Shown here piece after piece: positions 22,977 through 35,497 of a stretch of DNA of 64,000 bases. A model generated the notes under the pieces. It saw only the letters and a program-made list of their open reading frames with translations. It was not told the DNA's origin and did no database searches. Position numbers and translations under genes: made by a program. This stretch comes from Cladobotryum mycophilum. Taxonomy: Eukaryota > Ascomycota > Sordariomycetes > Hypocreales > Hypocreaceae. Numbering within the stretch: the first letter of the stretch is position 1; each line of letters begins with the position of its first letter. Location of the stretch: assembly GCA_036429605.1 (NCBI GenBank), contig CM071590.1, forward strand, positions 1,178,001 through 1,242,000, written 5' to 3'.

Positions 22977-23825
22977 ATGTCGTCACCAGCTCCTGCAGCT
23001 ACGCTCCGTGAGCGGGAAGCCGAGTCGCCATCTTCGGCCGGTGAACCCACCCGGGATGTGATCAAGGAAGACGACGACACAGTAGCGGAGACGAAGTCTG
23101 CTGAGTTGGACCATGGCAAGTCTGAGACAGCATCCGAAGGACAAGTCGACGAATCCGATGCCGAGTCGCTAGCCGGCGATGAGGACGCAGCTCCTCCCTT
23201 GCCGAACGAACCCGTACCCGATGGGCCACCGCTGCCAAACGAGCCAGTACCTACACCAGAGGATGACGGTTGGGATTGCCAGTGGGATGCAAGTGCCCAG
23301 GCCTGGTTCTTCTACAACCGCTTCACCGGCAAGACCCAGTGGGATAACCCTCGCGTTCCCACTGCAGCTAGCGCTGTCGCGAGTTCTGCTCAGGACACCG
23401 GCAGCGGCAGCGTCCCCCAGCCGCCTGCGAACGAGACAGCATCTGTGGGAGGTTACAATCCCGCCATTCACGGTGATTACGACCCCAACGCCTGGTATGC
23501 CAAAGGCACCGAAGAAGAAGATGATGCCTCTGCCGCCCTGTCTACGGACCCGTCAGCCGTGTACAACGCGACGGTAGGCTTTAACCGCTTCAACGGCAGC
23601 TTCCAGACAGGCGATGCAGGTCCCGAACGACACTCGGACGAGGCTAAAGCCAAACGGCAGATGAACGCCTACTTCGATGTCGATGCCGCGGCTAATGCCC
23701 ACGGGGGACGCAGCTTGAAGGCTGAGCGGTCGAACAAGAAGCCCTCAAAGAATGAGCTCAAGGCATTCAAGGAGAAGCGGCGCGCTAGAAAAGAAGAGAA
23801 GCGTAGAGCATGGCTTAGAGATTAA
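22977..23825 (+). CDS. WW-domain protein, probable RNA-processing factor
   Basis: A 282-residue single-exon protein. The start is set at MSSPAPAATL rather than the in-frame ATG at 22821, because the extra 52 residues look like translated leader. An acidic N-terminus with repeated PLPNEPVP motifs precedes one complete WW domain at about residues 97-130 (GWDCQWDASAQAWFFYNRF, then TGKTQWDNP), with both signature tryptophans, the central aromatic pair and the terminal Pro. Further on are acidic linkers and a highly basic C-terminal helix (KNELKAFKEKRRARKEEKRR). WW domains bind proline-rich ligands; the basic tail and overall plan recall spliceosome-associated WW proteins, but that function is inference. 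Its 3' end converges on RIX1. Confidence 0.85.
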   Translation: MSSPAPAATLREREAESPSSAGEPTRDVIKEDDDTVAETKSAELDHGKSETASEGQVDESDAESLAGDEDAAPPLPNEPVPDGPPLPNEPVPTPEDDGWDCQWDASAQAWFFYNRFTGKTQWDNPRVPTAASAVASSAQDTGSGSVPQPPANETASVGGYNPAIHGDYDPNAWYAKGTEEEDDASAALSTDPSAVYNATVGFNRFNGSFQTGDAGPERHSDEAKAKRQMNAYFDVDAAANAHGGRSLKAERSNKKPSKNELKAFKEKRRARKEEKRRAWLRD

Positions 23826-24149
23826 TACGATGGATAGGATGATGTAGGAAGAGAGAAGGTTTGAATGACTGGAGTTGGCATTTGTGTGTTTGAGATGTAA
23901 CTCTCACTGGGCGGCGTTGGTTTGAAATGGCGCGTTTGGCGCGCTTCATTTTTGTTATAGCATCTTCTGGAAGGTGTCCGCCTTCAACACGTTGCAATTT
24001 GCACTTTATAGGTGGACACAATGACCCTGGATAGAGGCATAGAGTCTTGTTGACCTAGCGGCGACATGAACATCAGTTCTACATTGTCTACCTAGAACCT
24101 ATATACCCAACTTTTAGTACTTGACAATATATTCTTCCAAGAACCCCTT
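23826..24149. other. Short convergent spacer, WW gene / RIX1
   Basis: 324 bases between two convergent stop codons; presumed 3' untranslated regions. Nothing else is seen. Confidence 0.5.
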
Positions 24150-26456
24150 TTATTCTTCCTCATCCTCGTCCTCATCTTCATCTTCCAGTTCCATATTCAA
24201 ATGCACACTCCCATCACTGTCGTCGTCATCGTCGGAATCTTCATCGGCCGCTACAGACGCTGTTGGGAGCTCTGCGACGCGCGTGGGTTCTGCAGGTGGA
24301 GACACCTTTTCTAGTTCCTGTCGTTTGGGTTGAGTGCGGTCCGGACCCTCGTGTTTCCTCTTGGGAGGGGAAGCTTCTCTCCTGAATGAGGCACTTGGTT
24401 CGAAGGGGTTGCTCTGAATAGGTAAATCGACCTTGGCCTGTGGTGCGGAGGGGAGTTCGCCCATCTTTAGCTCTTCTTCGGTAGTCTCGGTTATGGGCTC
24501 GTCTTTGTCCTGATCGGACATATCCTCATCCTCCTCGTCCACCTGTTCTAGCTCGGCGATTTCGCCGACAGAGGCGAACATTTCGTTCCCACCCGGAGCA
24601 CCGCTGGTACGTAGGTTACTGCGCAAAATCTCCAGGCCCTGGTCGTGGGGGAATTGCCGCGAGAGGTGAGGGAGGATGCTAGGGTATATGCGTCCGCGCT
24701 GGTCTTTGTATGGGTTGAGGACGCTTGAGAACATAGCATCCCGGTTGCGTGTGAGAATGGCGGTTTTATCGAGAAGGCCACGAAGGGTGGGCTTGAGGTT
24801 TGATTGGGGCATGTGAGAGAAGATTGCTGCCAGAAGCTCGGTGGCTGTGACCTTGTGATCGGTCTCAAGTGCTACGGTCTCAGTCGTGGTAGCGGCCCGT
24901 GGTTGAAGGAATAGATCCGTGTTTACGGCAGCCCCGTTCTTCTTCGAATCTTTGCTTGTGGCAGCGGCGGGTTTCTCGGGAGCTTTCAAGAATCCGGCGT
25001 CTTGCTGCAAGTCGCGACAGCAAGCTCCAATAAGAGGGTCTAGCATGTCTACGGATGCCTTGGAGAGCGTTGGACCGGCAAGTTTCAATATGGCGTTTAG
25101 GACAATGTACCCTGTCACGCGAACGGTTGGGATAGCTATGCCGGACTTGAAAATCCGCACAAGATGGTCGAGTATTTCGGGAATGAGAGGCATCATATGA
25201 GTTCCCAGCCTCTGGAGCAAAGAAAGGACAAGCCTCATAGCCGCCACGTGAATGTCTGGTATCAAGCTCCAAAGTTCTTCCTTTTCCTCTCGCCCAATGG
25301 CCGGATTCGTCTCTACGGACTGTTCCCAAGTCTGGGATTTCGACAGCTTGGCGATTAAGCAAACTCTAGACACAGTATCCATCAATCCGCTTATAGGTAT
25401 GTTAACCGCGGCCTTGGTCGGAGATTGGAGAATATCAGCCAGGTAGTGGAAAAGCCCAACCAATCGATCGGTGCCTGCATCGAGTCCTGACCACGGCGGG
25501 AGCTTGTCGACGGATGTGTCTCCGCCCTGGGGTTCTCCTTCAGCGTCGACTTTTGACCTGCCGTGGCCACTGGTTGCTTCCCAAGACTCATCGACGGCAC
25601 GGAACACCTGATTAGCGGTATCGTGAAACTCCTGCAGGGCTCCATCTAGTAGCTTATTCCATTCGTCGCTGCCGTTACACTTGGCGGCCACGCAGTGAAG
25701 AGATGCGACTACTCGTCTAGAGGCTTTCTGCAAAGACTCAGATACAGTGCATTCATCAGAAAAGGTCGGTGCAAGGTAGCCTCTCGCGGCAGACTTGATT
25801 TGTGTGCTGAATGGCCGGAAGGTAGGAGAATACAAGGGAATAAGAGTGGAGAAGGATTCGCAGATAGTTTCAACGAGAGTCAAAGGGACTGCCAAGGGCT
25901 GTCCAGGTACCTTGGCCTTGATAAGTTGCAGGCAAGCAGTGATAAAGGCCGGAATGGTTGGCGTAGCGATTTCTCTGACCAGGGTCTGGTAAGGATGGAC
26001 CAGCAGGTAAATCTTGGTGAGTGTCACTATTGCCAGCTCTTTGGAGGCAGCAGGATCCACTTTCTAAGGAATAGTTAGAATCGAGCTCACATGAGGGTGG
26101 TATCCGCTTCATACCTGAACGATGGAGAGTAGCCCGCGTACCCAAGGCTCAGCGCCTCGAAGAGTCTCCCAGCCACCAACATCGACAGCAGCTTTGACCA
26201 GGCCAATAGCTGCAAATCTGCCCTCGCGGCTTCGGCCATTTAGGAGGGTGGTGATGCTTGTCCTAAGCTTGTGAACATGAACGGAAGTTTGAGATGCGTC
26301 GCCCTTGAGCTTCTGGTCCTGGGGTGCTGATAGTGCGTCCTGGCATCTGAGGACATGGCGGATAAGAGATGGAAGTGAGTGGGGAAGCTGAGTGGGCGGG
26401 ATGGAAGTGAGCTTTCGGCATAGAACCCTCAGATCCGGCGGGAGTGACGTTGCCAT
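24150..26456 (-). CDS. RIX1: Pre-rRNA-processing protein RIX1
   Basis: Subunit of the Rix1-Ipi1-Ipi3 complex that helps remove ITS2 and remodel pre-60S particles in the nucleus. Exons 26115-26456 and 24150-26063 encode 751 residues; the intron donor is CAG|GTATGA and the acceptor CCTTAG|AAA. The N-terminus (MATSLPPDLRVLCRKL, then LPHSLPSLIRHVLRCQD) and the helical-repeat core (GRFAAIGLVKAAVDVGGWETL, ELAIVTLTKIYLLVHPYQTL) match the RIX1 domain of fungal orthologs. The C-terminus is acidic and nearly free of hydrophobics (EDSDDDDDSDGS, then a run of E/D), a usual feature of nucleolar assembly factors. RIX1 and the next gene are divergently transcribed, separated by about 0.9 kb. Confidence 0.9.
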
Positions 26457-27372
26457 TTTGAATGTAGATTTATGACTTGGATGGTTGGCGGAAATGTAAC
26501 GGATTCCTCGTCATGAGGATGGATGTAAGACTGAATTGTGATGCTGTAATGAGATGGGCAAAAGAACAGCGGGATAGCAGAAAGAAAGAGAGGCTATGGT
26601 GACGACCAGAGTGCGCCCAAAGTGAGCAAGAGTATTTGAGGATTCCTTTCCGTGTTTTTATCCTCAATTGAGATGCTACAATATCCTTTATTTGCGGATT
26701 GGTATGACTTCATCCGTGAAGTTGTCGTCGTTGGAACTTTTTTTTCTTAGCGATACGAGGTTCCAGGTACCTTATCTCGTTTATCTCTATTTGCCGTGGG
26801 GTGGCCCTCATGGCAGCGCTCTGATTGGTCCATTTGTCATGCAGCATTATTTTTGGTGCTGAGCGCTGAACATTAGCATTAATCCATATTAAGATATAAT
26901 AAAAAAAGGGATCAGGGATATAACAAGTACAAGCATTATTATTAGGTTGTATAGGTTACTCTAGGTTACTCTCAGCGTGCAGGCTCAGTCGACCACACCC
27001 ACCACATGCATGCGACGACGCGGCGGGTGGGTTTGCTTCTGCTGCTACTGCTGTCTCTACGGAGTACCACTGCTGCTGCTACTGCTACTGCTACTGCTAA
27101 TACTGCTAAACCGTTCCGTCATCTCCCACCGACCCTTCTTTCTCTTCCTGCATTCAACCTCGGGCGGGCAATTCTGTAGCAGCGCGACGACGACGACAAC
27201 GGCCTTTACAAGGGCATTTGCTTTTATTAGCTTTGAGCTGCTTGGGGCCTGCCTGCGTCTTGCTGAACCTTTACGACCATCACTGACGTTTTATGAGCTA
27301 TGCCATGCATCTGAAGCTTCACAACCCTTAGCCGACGATAAACCAAAAAATAACCCCTGAGCTGGTCGCAAC
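26457..27372. other. Divergent promoter region, RIX1 / YPP1
   Basis: Presumed shared upstream region. It includes a CTGCTACTG trinucleotide-like tract (27038-27110) and one TACGGAGTA motif at about 27058. No gene is supported. Confidence 0.45.
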
Positions 27373-30300
27373 ATGACTGTAAGCCACGACAATCGATATA
27401 TCAGCCAAATTCGAGTACTAATCTGATCCCCTTCTTCTTTCGGATGTAGACCAAGGGTGCACGATATGTTGAGCAGCTCGATGACGCTCGCTGCGAAGGA
27501 ACTTGGTCAGAGGTGCCTGAGCTAGTTCGCAAGGTTCGAAAGCATCTGCCGGGAAGAGAATGTGCGCCAACCTGCCCAAATCACCTCCCATGAACGTTTT
27601 CGAAAGCTAACCATGCTCAATTCTTTTTCTCCACAGGCATTGCATTGACCGCCGAAGCAGAATGCGCAATCTCCAAAGTCACCACCGGTGGTGCTCGATC
27701 GTCCGCCGCTACCACCGCTCGGGACCTCGATATTTCCAACAGAGTACCCAAACTCCAGGCCGCCATCGATGCCGAGACTGTTCATCACGAAGATAGATTT
27801 CAGGCCCAGGTCTGCCTTGGCTGGTTACATTGGGTGGTGGGAGAGTACAGTCTAGCATTGGAACGGCTGCCCAAGAACCTGGCCGAGGAATACCCAAGCA
27901 TCAACCCCGAGAATACGACATCGGAATGGACCAGTGTGTGTGCTCTCAAGGCTGCTTACCTCAGAGCCAACTGTTTTATGAGGGAGGGCCAGAGAGTACA
28001 AGCTCTAGCTGCGTTGCAGCTTGGACAACCTTCTCTGGCCCGAGTGTGGTGTGGTCACGGAATTCGAAAACAGCTGAGGTACTGGTCTGAGCTATTTCTG
28101 ACAGAACACTGCATGCTCTCGAGCGAGGCACTTCATAGCAGTGAGGCGGCTTTGGACAATCCGGATTCCATCGCTTGTTTCCGATCGTGGTCAAAATACT
28201 GGGAAGTCATGTCCGCCCCTGTTACAGGCGGCTTTGGGTTCAAAGGCTCCGTTCCCAGGAGAAGGATATGGAACGAATACTATCTTGCCTTGTCTCGTAT
28301 TTTAGAAAACGACTTGCCTTTCTCGACTGACAGCGTGGGTACCGATATGTCGGCCCGCAGTCAGCTAAGGGTAGAGCTCAGACGTGCCGAAGCAGCCTAT
28401 CAGGCGCTCTTGCTGAGTGAGACTACCTTTCCTCGAGCCGACGAAGAGCGGGCTGAGATTGAGGCATTCGTTAAACAGGTTATAATGAACTGGACTATTC
28501 TGTGTGGGCGCGGATGGAGTGAGCAGGATCTGGGTCAGGGCGGTCGACACAGTCTCAGTCGTGGCGTACTCGACATCCTGTACAGCGCAGCGACCAGGAC
28601 GTACCACTCGACTGCTATCCTGAGGTCCCTCTTCACCGTTCATTTATCCGTTGCCGAATTTGAACTTGCCTTCAAAGCCCTCGATTCCTACCTGGATATT
28701 GTCAAGAAGGGTAGGGCACGGGTGGAAAAAACAGGCCACCCAGAGCCTAGCTTAGATGACGACGGGACTGTTATTGATACAATGGCGCAAGCTGTCTTGG
28801 CTTTGTGTCGCTATGGACACCATGATGCCGCCGAAAGGGCCCGACATCTTGGAGGGGAGTTGGAGGAATGGCTTTACAAGCTGCCTCACGTCAGAGGACA
28901 GGAAAATGGCACACCGGTAATAGCAGAGGATGAGCCAGAGACTGAAGTGCAATCAAACGTGCCCCCACAAACAATTGCCCTCGCTTGGCAGGCTGTCGGC
29001 TTAGCCCATGCCCACTGGTCCCGAACAACCTCTGAGGCGGGATCGAGGGCTGAGATACAATCAAAGGCCATCAGATGCTTGCGACGATCCCTGGCTCCGG
29101 AATTCGGTCGTTCCAAAGATGTCAGAAGTTTCTTTAGTCTTGGACTTTTGTTGGCCGAGCGGAGGGAGTTGGCAGCAGCCATTGAGCTTGTGCGAACTTC
29201 ATTGATTGCAAGCCACGGATATGAAGAGGATTACAACTTATTCTATGGCCCCTACTGGCTTGAACGATCGCTCATTCCAATGTGGCATCTTTTGGCACTT
29301 CTTTTAAGTGCGAGACAGGACTATGTCATGGCAGCGAGGGCTTGTGAGGGAGCTTTGGAGCAGTTCAAAGACCAAACAGTGCTCTTTGGAAAGGCGGACA
29401 GCGGTTTCCGAAGCGAGCATCTCAATGATGCAGGGGCATCGGGACCTAGGGGAGGTCTGGTGGATGAAATGGACGATTTGGAGAAGGAGGGCATCCTGGA
29501 TGTGAAGATGACACAACTCGCTTTGGTTGAGCTTCTCGAGGGTCCGGATGTTGCTGTGAATGCAAGCTACGAGTTGTTGACCTTGTTCTCAAGACTATTT
29601 GGTAACACGGATGTGCAGCCAATGATCAAACCACCTGTCGTTCAAGAGCCCCCGAAAACTTCTGCCACTTTCCGTACCATCAAAGGCAGCATATTTGGCT
29701 CTCACCGGTCGCGGCCGCCAACAAGACAGCCGAGTACATTGACGGTTGGTGAGAGGTCAACAACCACGCTGCCAGCCAGGCCAGCCACGTCACATACCAT
29801 TGCCGCGAGCATAGCTCCTACGCTTCACATTACTGGTGAAAATGGCGACGCACGATCACGCAGTGGCAGTCTGGGACAGCGGCAGAGAAGTGAATCCGGA
29901 CGACGTGGTAGCTTGAAAAAGAGAGCAAGGAATGGCAGTAGGCAGAGATCATCAAGCGCCGGTGGTGCCTCTCAGCATATGGCTGACGGAGAAGCTGGCA
30001 CATCTGATCAACCAAATGATTTCTTCTCATCCGCTGGACGACGCCTCCAATCGCGGATAGCAAACGCGCGAGGCAGGACGCTTTCATCGTTGAACTCTTA
30101 TCTCTCCACAAACTCCAAGTCAAACGACATTTCTGAGCTTTCAACAGACGCTACCCTTACGCTGCCCTATCTCCTCCCACTTGTCCAATTTCCCAGAGAC
30201 AAGGAGAGGGCTCAGCGAACCGCGATTCTGGTCAAGGTATGGCTGATGATTGCTGGCTTCTATCGTCGCGCAGGCATGTTGGAGGATTCCCAGGGTGCTG

Positions 30301-31126
30301 TCTCGGAGGCTCGGAAGTTGGTCGAGGCTCTTGAATCAGAGTCCACAAAGGAGCTGTCAGGGGGTTCTGGCACGACTGCAGGCTCCGTTTGGGCAGAGAG
30401 GAAGAGCATTGATGAATTGTGGGCTGATGTCTACTCTGAGGTGAGTTGCCTTGAACCTGATAATGATTGTTATAGGATATGCTAACACTTCTCTAGCTTG
30501 GTCTGCTATCTTTGACCAAGGAGGCCCCGTATATGGCGCGATCAGAATTTGAGTCAGCTTTGACGCACTCCCCTGACCATCCAGCTGCTACTGTTGGACT
30601 GTCCAATATTCTGCTCGATGTGTACAGCGAGAAACTACTCCCCACGCCGGCCATTCCGCCTCTAGACGGCTCCGAATCCTATGATGTAGCGAGCTACATC
30701 TACTCGGACACGTATTTAGAAGATCCTCAACTCAAGACGCTTCCCTGCACTCCGTTGGGCCTTGGCTCTGAGCTTTTAATCTCGGAACCCACTCACAATG
30801 CGGATAAGGATGAGTCAAAGAGTCAAAACTCTGAAGGCTCTTCTTCTTCTGATGAGGACCAACTCCCAACGCCATACAAGGCTACTCGATTGCCCCTCAT
30901 GGATCGTCTTGCTGCTCGTGATCGTGCTTACACTCTGCTGTCTGGCCTTACTCGCCTCGGTACAGGCTGGGACTACTCAGACGCTTGGTTTGCCCTTGCC
31001 CGTGCGCATGAAGAAAATGGCCAAGTCGAAAAGGCAAAGGAGGTTCTGTGGTGGTGTGTCGAACTCGAAGAGGCCATGGGAGTGCGTGACTGGCGCTCAG
31101 TCGCCGGTGGAGGTTACGTGATTTGA
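27373..31126 (+). CDS. YPP1: YPP1/TTC7-like TPR protein (PI4-kinase complex scaffold)
   Basis: In yeast Ypp1 links the PI 4-kinase Stt4 to the membrane anchor Efr3; TTC7 is the animal counterpart. Four exons: 27373-27378, 27450-27561, 27637-30440, 30497-31126, giving 1183 residues. The first coding exon carries only ATG ACT. The N-terminus is MTTKGARYVEQLDDARCEG, then WSEVPELVRKVRKHLPGRE, with ECAISKV shortly after, as in fungal Ypp1. Alpha-helical TPR repeats fill the N-terminal 650 residues and the C-terminal 280; the last exon holds TPR-like LGTGWDYSDAWFALARAHE. Between them, about residues 707-870, is a Ser/Arg-rich disordered insert (GSLGQRQRSESGRRGSLKKR) likely to be phosphorylated. All exon joins are in phase. 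Confidence 0.87.
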
Positions 31127-32230
31127 AGCATACAAGCATTCTTTTTTATTTTATTTTTCTCTTTTGGGAGCCATGACATTCGGGGAGTGATTTTTTTAGG
31201 GAGGTTCTTAGAAGTGGAAAGGGAAAAGAAAAGTGATAAAGAGATGGATGAGAAAAAGGAGGATGAACACGTCAAAGTATATTATATGACTTTAATTTCT
31301 GGTTTTTTCGAACACTTCTTCATGCAGCGATAGTGGGCTTGCTTAGACTTGGGGGGAGGGGGAGGGGAGAAGCTGTGTGTAGCACGTATTGGCGATGGCT
31401 TCTCGGTATTTAGCTGTTAATGTCGAATTCATATTCTCACGCGTGTTAGATGGATGCTTATAGTGATGATGACGATGATGATGTACAATTTTGACGCTTT
31501 GATGTATTTGACAAACGCTAATCTCTACTCTACTCCTAAATCAAAAGCCAGGGTATAGGCTTTCTGACAATTAGCTTTAAAGGCGAGGCGAGGGGGAGGG
31601 GATCTTACTGGCACAATGGCACGAAATGAGGGTATCAAAACCCCAACGTGCTCATATAAACAAGTCCAAAACTCCAACGTTTCGAGTTGCTGTATAAATA
31701 AACGTGCCCCCATATGAGCAAGCCCAAAAGCCTAACATTGCGAGTCAGCGTATAACAAAAACCGAAAAATACAAACTAGGATTCCTAAAAAATATATTAG
31801 AAAGAAGTTTTTTATTTCATTTTCGAGGACTCACTGTAGTTTGGGAAGGATATGATGGCGCTTACATCTCCCCATCATTTCCCCACTTCTTCCAGGAACC
31901 TAAATTGGGGGAAGGGGAAAAGAAGGGGGTGATCTCAACAGAATACAGCTTCTCACCTCGCTGGTACGGAACCTACCAGATGGCGAGAAAGATAGTATGC
32001 TCCGAGAACATGTGAGATATTGGCTTCATGGTGAAGGCAAGATGGAAGGACGACGATGTTCATCAAAGAGACGGTTCTGAAAAATATTACAAGACAGTAT
32101 CGCAGCTTGTCTAGAATCATTTAGGGGATGATCCTGAGAGCCAATGAATCGTGTAGAGTAAAGACGGGGCCCGTCTTAAGGATGAAAAAGGATGTTCCCC
32201 TCTTTCGAATCCTCGACCGTCTAAGCGTAA
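31127..32230. other. Intergenic region with diverged tandem repeat
   Basis: 3' flank of YPP1 and spacer. It holds a GATGAT repeat (31464-31483) and a two-copy diverged repeat at 31644-31756 (separate entry). No gene is supported. Confidence 0.4.
31644..31756. repeat. Two-copy diverged direct repeat of about 55 bp
   Basis: Copy 1 is about 31644-31698 and copy 2 about 31700-31756. Both share the order CGTG-CATAT-CAAG-CCAAAA-CC-AAC-TT-CGAGT-GTATAA, with interspersed substitutions. Confidence 0.65.
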
Positions 32231-33533
32231 CTATTCACAGGACCAGGAGTTTTTTCTCCCCCCCTCCCTTGTCCTCATTGACCCCAGGGCATTCGCCCAA
32301 GACACCTGGCTCGTCTCCCAGACAAATGGGAAACCCTCGTTGAGAGGCATTGGCGGATCTTGCGCCGCCGCCTCCGGCCTCCATTGTCCCGGGAACTCGC
32401 CAAAGGAACCTAGTTCATGCCCCACGAGAGGGAGATTCTCGTTGACTGGCGCAGGGGGAACTTGTGCAATCGCCTCTCGTTCACCCTCTGGGGAGCGATA
32501 TGCGTAATGCCGCCTTTGAAGTGCCGCGAGGACCGGATCCGGCCCTTGATTCGCGTCTCATCTGGCGAACATTGCCTGTCCCGCAACTAGGGGATCATCC
32601 GGGGGAGAAGCGCCAGGTATCTTTCCCGTGCCTTGTCTCCCTCCTGTCCTTGCACCAGGACGCTGCTGTCCGCGGACATCATCTCGGAAGACTGTGACGA
32701 CGCCGCGGGCTGCTCATTTGGAGGCTCAGCCTCTGCTTCTGCCTCATCCTCTGTCTCTGCCTCTGCTCGGCGCTCGGCCGCCTTTCTCTGCCTCTTGGCC
32801 CTTCGCTCTGCGGCTGCCACCGGGTCCTTCTGGTTCTCTCTTGCCCTCCTTTCCCTGGCTCGCCTGCCCGACAAGAACTTAACATTCACCCCCAAGCGCA
32901 GGACGGGCAAGCTGCTGTACATTGACGCTGAGGGCGTCTGTACCCATCCGGATGCCTGTCTGAGGGGCCGGCTGTTGCAGGGAGGGCGGTTGAGGGAGTT
33001 TCTGGATGAGCATCGAGGATGCCAAGCTGGGCTCCAACTGGGCCATGTCCACATACTGCTGTACAGGCGCCGGGCTATTCAACAATGGTTCTGCCTGGTA
33101 TACCTGGCTAGTTGGATGTGTGTTGTAGGTAAAGTCCCACACATTAGATGGTGGCTGCATCTGAATAGTCTCATACGTGATTTGGCCCTCGGAAGCGGGC
33201 CAGAAAGAGTTTTGGACCTGGGGTCCGAAATTGTCCCCATAGGGGCCAGCCGGCGGGGCGTTCTCGCCCTCCCAGAAGTCCGTATAGACGGGCACGCTCC
33301 CACCATTGGTGCCAGGAGGAGCGGGGATGTTGCCATAACGGCCTGCCGTATCCATGTACTGCTCGGCGGCAGGGTAACCGTAAGTTGTGAATTAGGGTAC
33401 CATCGAATCGGCAGGAAGACGGGGAACGAAAGATGGGATGTCCTAGGGGTGAGTTAGCAAAAGAATTGACTCGTCCTTGTCAGTGAAGCAACTGTTTTGG
33501 GGTGGATATACGCACGAGGGGAATGGATCTTAT
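32231..33533 (-). pseudogene. Decayed protein-coding gene, family unknown
   Basis: Minus-strand sequence with protein-like composition is spread over three frames. Reading from 33533: ATA at 33531-33533 where a start is expected, six codons, a GTGCGT donor and a CTAAC...CCCTAG acceptor (intron 33443-33515), then frame A with TAA at 33392-33394. Frame A continues through GRYGNIPAPPGTNGGS to a G5 run at 32889-32893, where the coding-like signal moves to frame B, a basic/acidic coiled segment (AAAERRAKRQRKAAERRAEA, then an EDEAEAEAE run). At the G/C run 32601-32605 it moves again to frame C, which has TGA at 32558-32560 and runs to TAG at 32231. An annotation pipeline might instead build a spliced gene from 33355. 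The family is not recognised. The Gln/Pro/Tyr-rich N-terminal part and basic segment hint at a regulatory protein, but this is weak. Confidence 0.5.
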
Positions 33534-35497
33534 TCAGAGGTGATAAGAAATAGGGTATCGGAGTATGTATATATTGTCAAGGGGGATGAGTTGCCCTTGA
33601 CAATGAAGAGAGAGATGTATCTTCCTCGGAGGTAAAGATCGTAGAGAGTAAGGGCCCTTGTATAAAAGAACCTGTGTCAAACAGCGGAGACGTCTTCAAA
33701 GATGCTTGGAGTCTATGAAATGTGCCTACGAGCTTGTATGGTGAATGCATGTATGCTTGACTTTTTCTTATTCTAATGGATGAATGAATAAATCGATGAA
33801 GAGAGTGAAGAAGAAACATTCAAGGGAAATGTACCATGTTTATATAGTATCAAGACCTCCATAGATGATTGCGAATACTCGAGTAGAGTTTTGCTTTCTA
33901 GAGACATGCTTCAGCTATAAAAATATGGTTGAATTTTTTTTTGAGTTGTAGAAAGTAGCAATGGAGTATTGGAGGACATGTGACCGTGGGATATTACCAT
34001 ATACTCACGACAACCTCGGCGTAATGAAGACTACGCCTACCATCACCACAGCATAACTAGCCAGAGGCCAGATCTGAAAGAAAGTATAAGGCACCAGGCG
34101 GTACTCTCTCGTATCGAGAAGGGTGAAGGGTACAAACCCCCCAGGTGAATTAGAAAGTCTCTTGTCTGCCCCCTTGCTCAGCCATCATGTCACCCCCCTT
34201 TTTTTTTTTAAATCGACGCCAACTCCAATTTATTAATTCCATAATTTCGATTTTCTTTTCTTAGCTCTCAGTCTCGGAGTCATATTTGACCCCATGGTTG
34301 AAAGTACATGATGATGATCCCACATACCTTGACTGGACACCCCTAGAGACTTTGACACTTGCATTCTGCATCTTCTTTACACACACGCCCAACACACACC
34401 CAGCCGTGGCAGTACCAGCAAATACCAGGCTTTCCCCTTCCTCAAAGTTCCGACCATTGCTCATTACGTACAAGAGAAAACACGTAAAACCCCGCGAAGA
34501 GGATATGGGATCCCTCCTTCTAAACACATCGTGAGATTTTATGCTCTGGTCTGAATAAAAAATAAAAGCAAAATAAAGAAAAGTACTCGCGCCGGCTACA
34601 CTTAAAACCAATCCACGATATAGAATTCACAAAAACGCCTCATCAGATCTTCAACCCCTTCTTGAGCTTAATTGATATCCCATGAAAGGCTCTTTCCAAG
34701 TTGCTGTTTGCTGTTGCAGTGCACAATTTTCTGACATCGATCCCCCCTTCCTACGAGCTTCGAGGTCGAAAGCGGACGTTGCCAATTCATGCCGTGTAAG
34801 TTGATTTGGTGGCAATGATTCAGTACCTTACGCTGCTCTCTAGTTGTATACAGCTCAGGTGTACCTTTATTTCTTTTTTCGCTCCAGTTTCAGGTTTCGT
34901 TACTACTCGGAAGCGGCGCGGCTCGTCATCAACATCCCCATTAGTATAACCTTTCAGGGGGGCGTGGCTTTTTGATGGCTCCTTTTAACCTCTGCCACAG
35001 ACGCGATTAGTGTTCCGATGAAGATTCAAACTCAATTCTCCATCCAGCAAGTTGGTCTGCACGAAAAGCCATGACATGCATGGCAGAGTCCCTCAGGACT
35101 ACAATCCATTAATCCTCTTCTCCTCTAGATTACCATTCATCACTGGACACGATGCTACATATAATCACCAACAGCACACAACAATGACACCAATCAATGA
35201 GAAAACATCATGTAAAAGGTATCATTCATTCATCCGACTCCATCACGCTATCCTAGATACCCTATCAAGATACCCACATGCCTCATCCCATCGCATGCCA
35301 CCTCATTTGCATCATGAACAGACACAGCAACCGTTTTTGACTAATTTTGTAAAGGGAAAATGTAACCTTGTAAGTGATGTTCCTCATGACTCTATAATAT
35401 GCCTGTCCCTTAATCGTCGTCGTCGTCTCGTTTATGTCTTGGGTTGATCCGTTTCGTCGTATGCCAAAGGCTCCTCTCCTCCTCCCTTCTTCCTTCT
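33534..35497. other. Gene-free region downstream of LOS1
   Basis: AT-rich spacer with poly-T/poly-A runs (for example near 34199-34212) and no supported gene. The right part is presumably the LOS1 3' untranslated region. Confidence 0.45.

Noticed and set aside
32195..32225. TTCGAATCC resembling a tRNA T-loop
   Set aside because: No matching acceptor stem, D-arm or anticodon arm could be formed upstream.
32633..33457. 274-residue plus-strand open frame
   Set aside because: Antisense to the decayed gene; the minus strand has the more protein-like composition plus a plausible intron.
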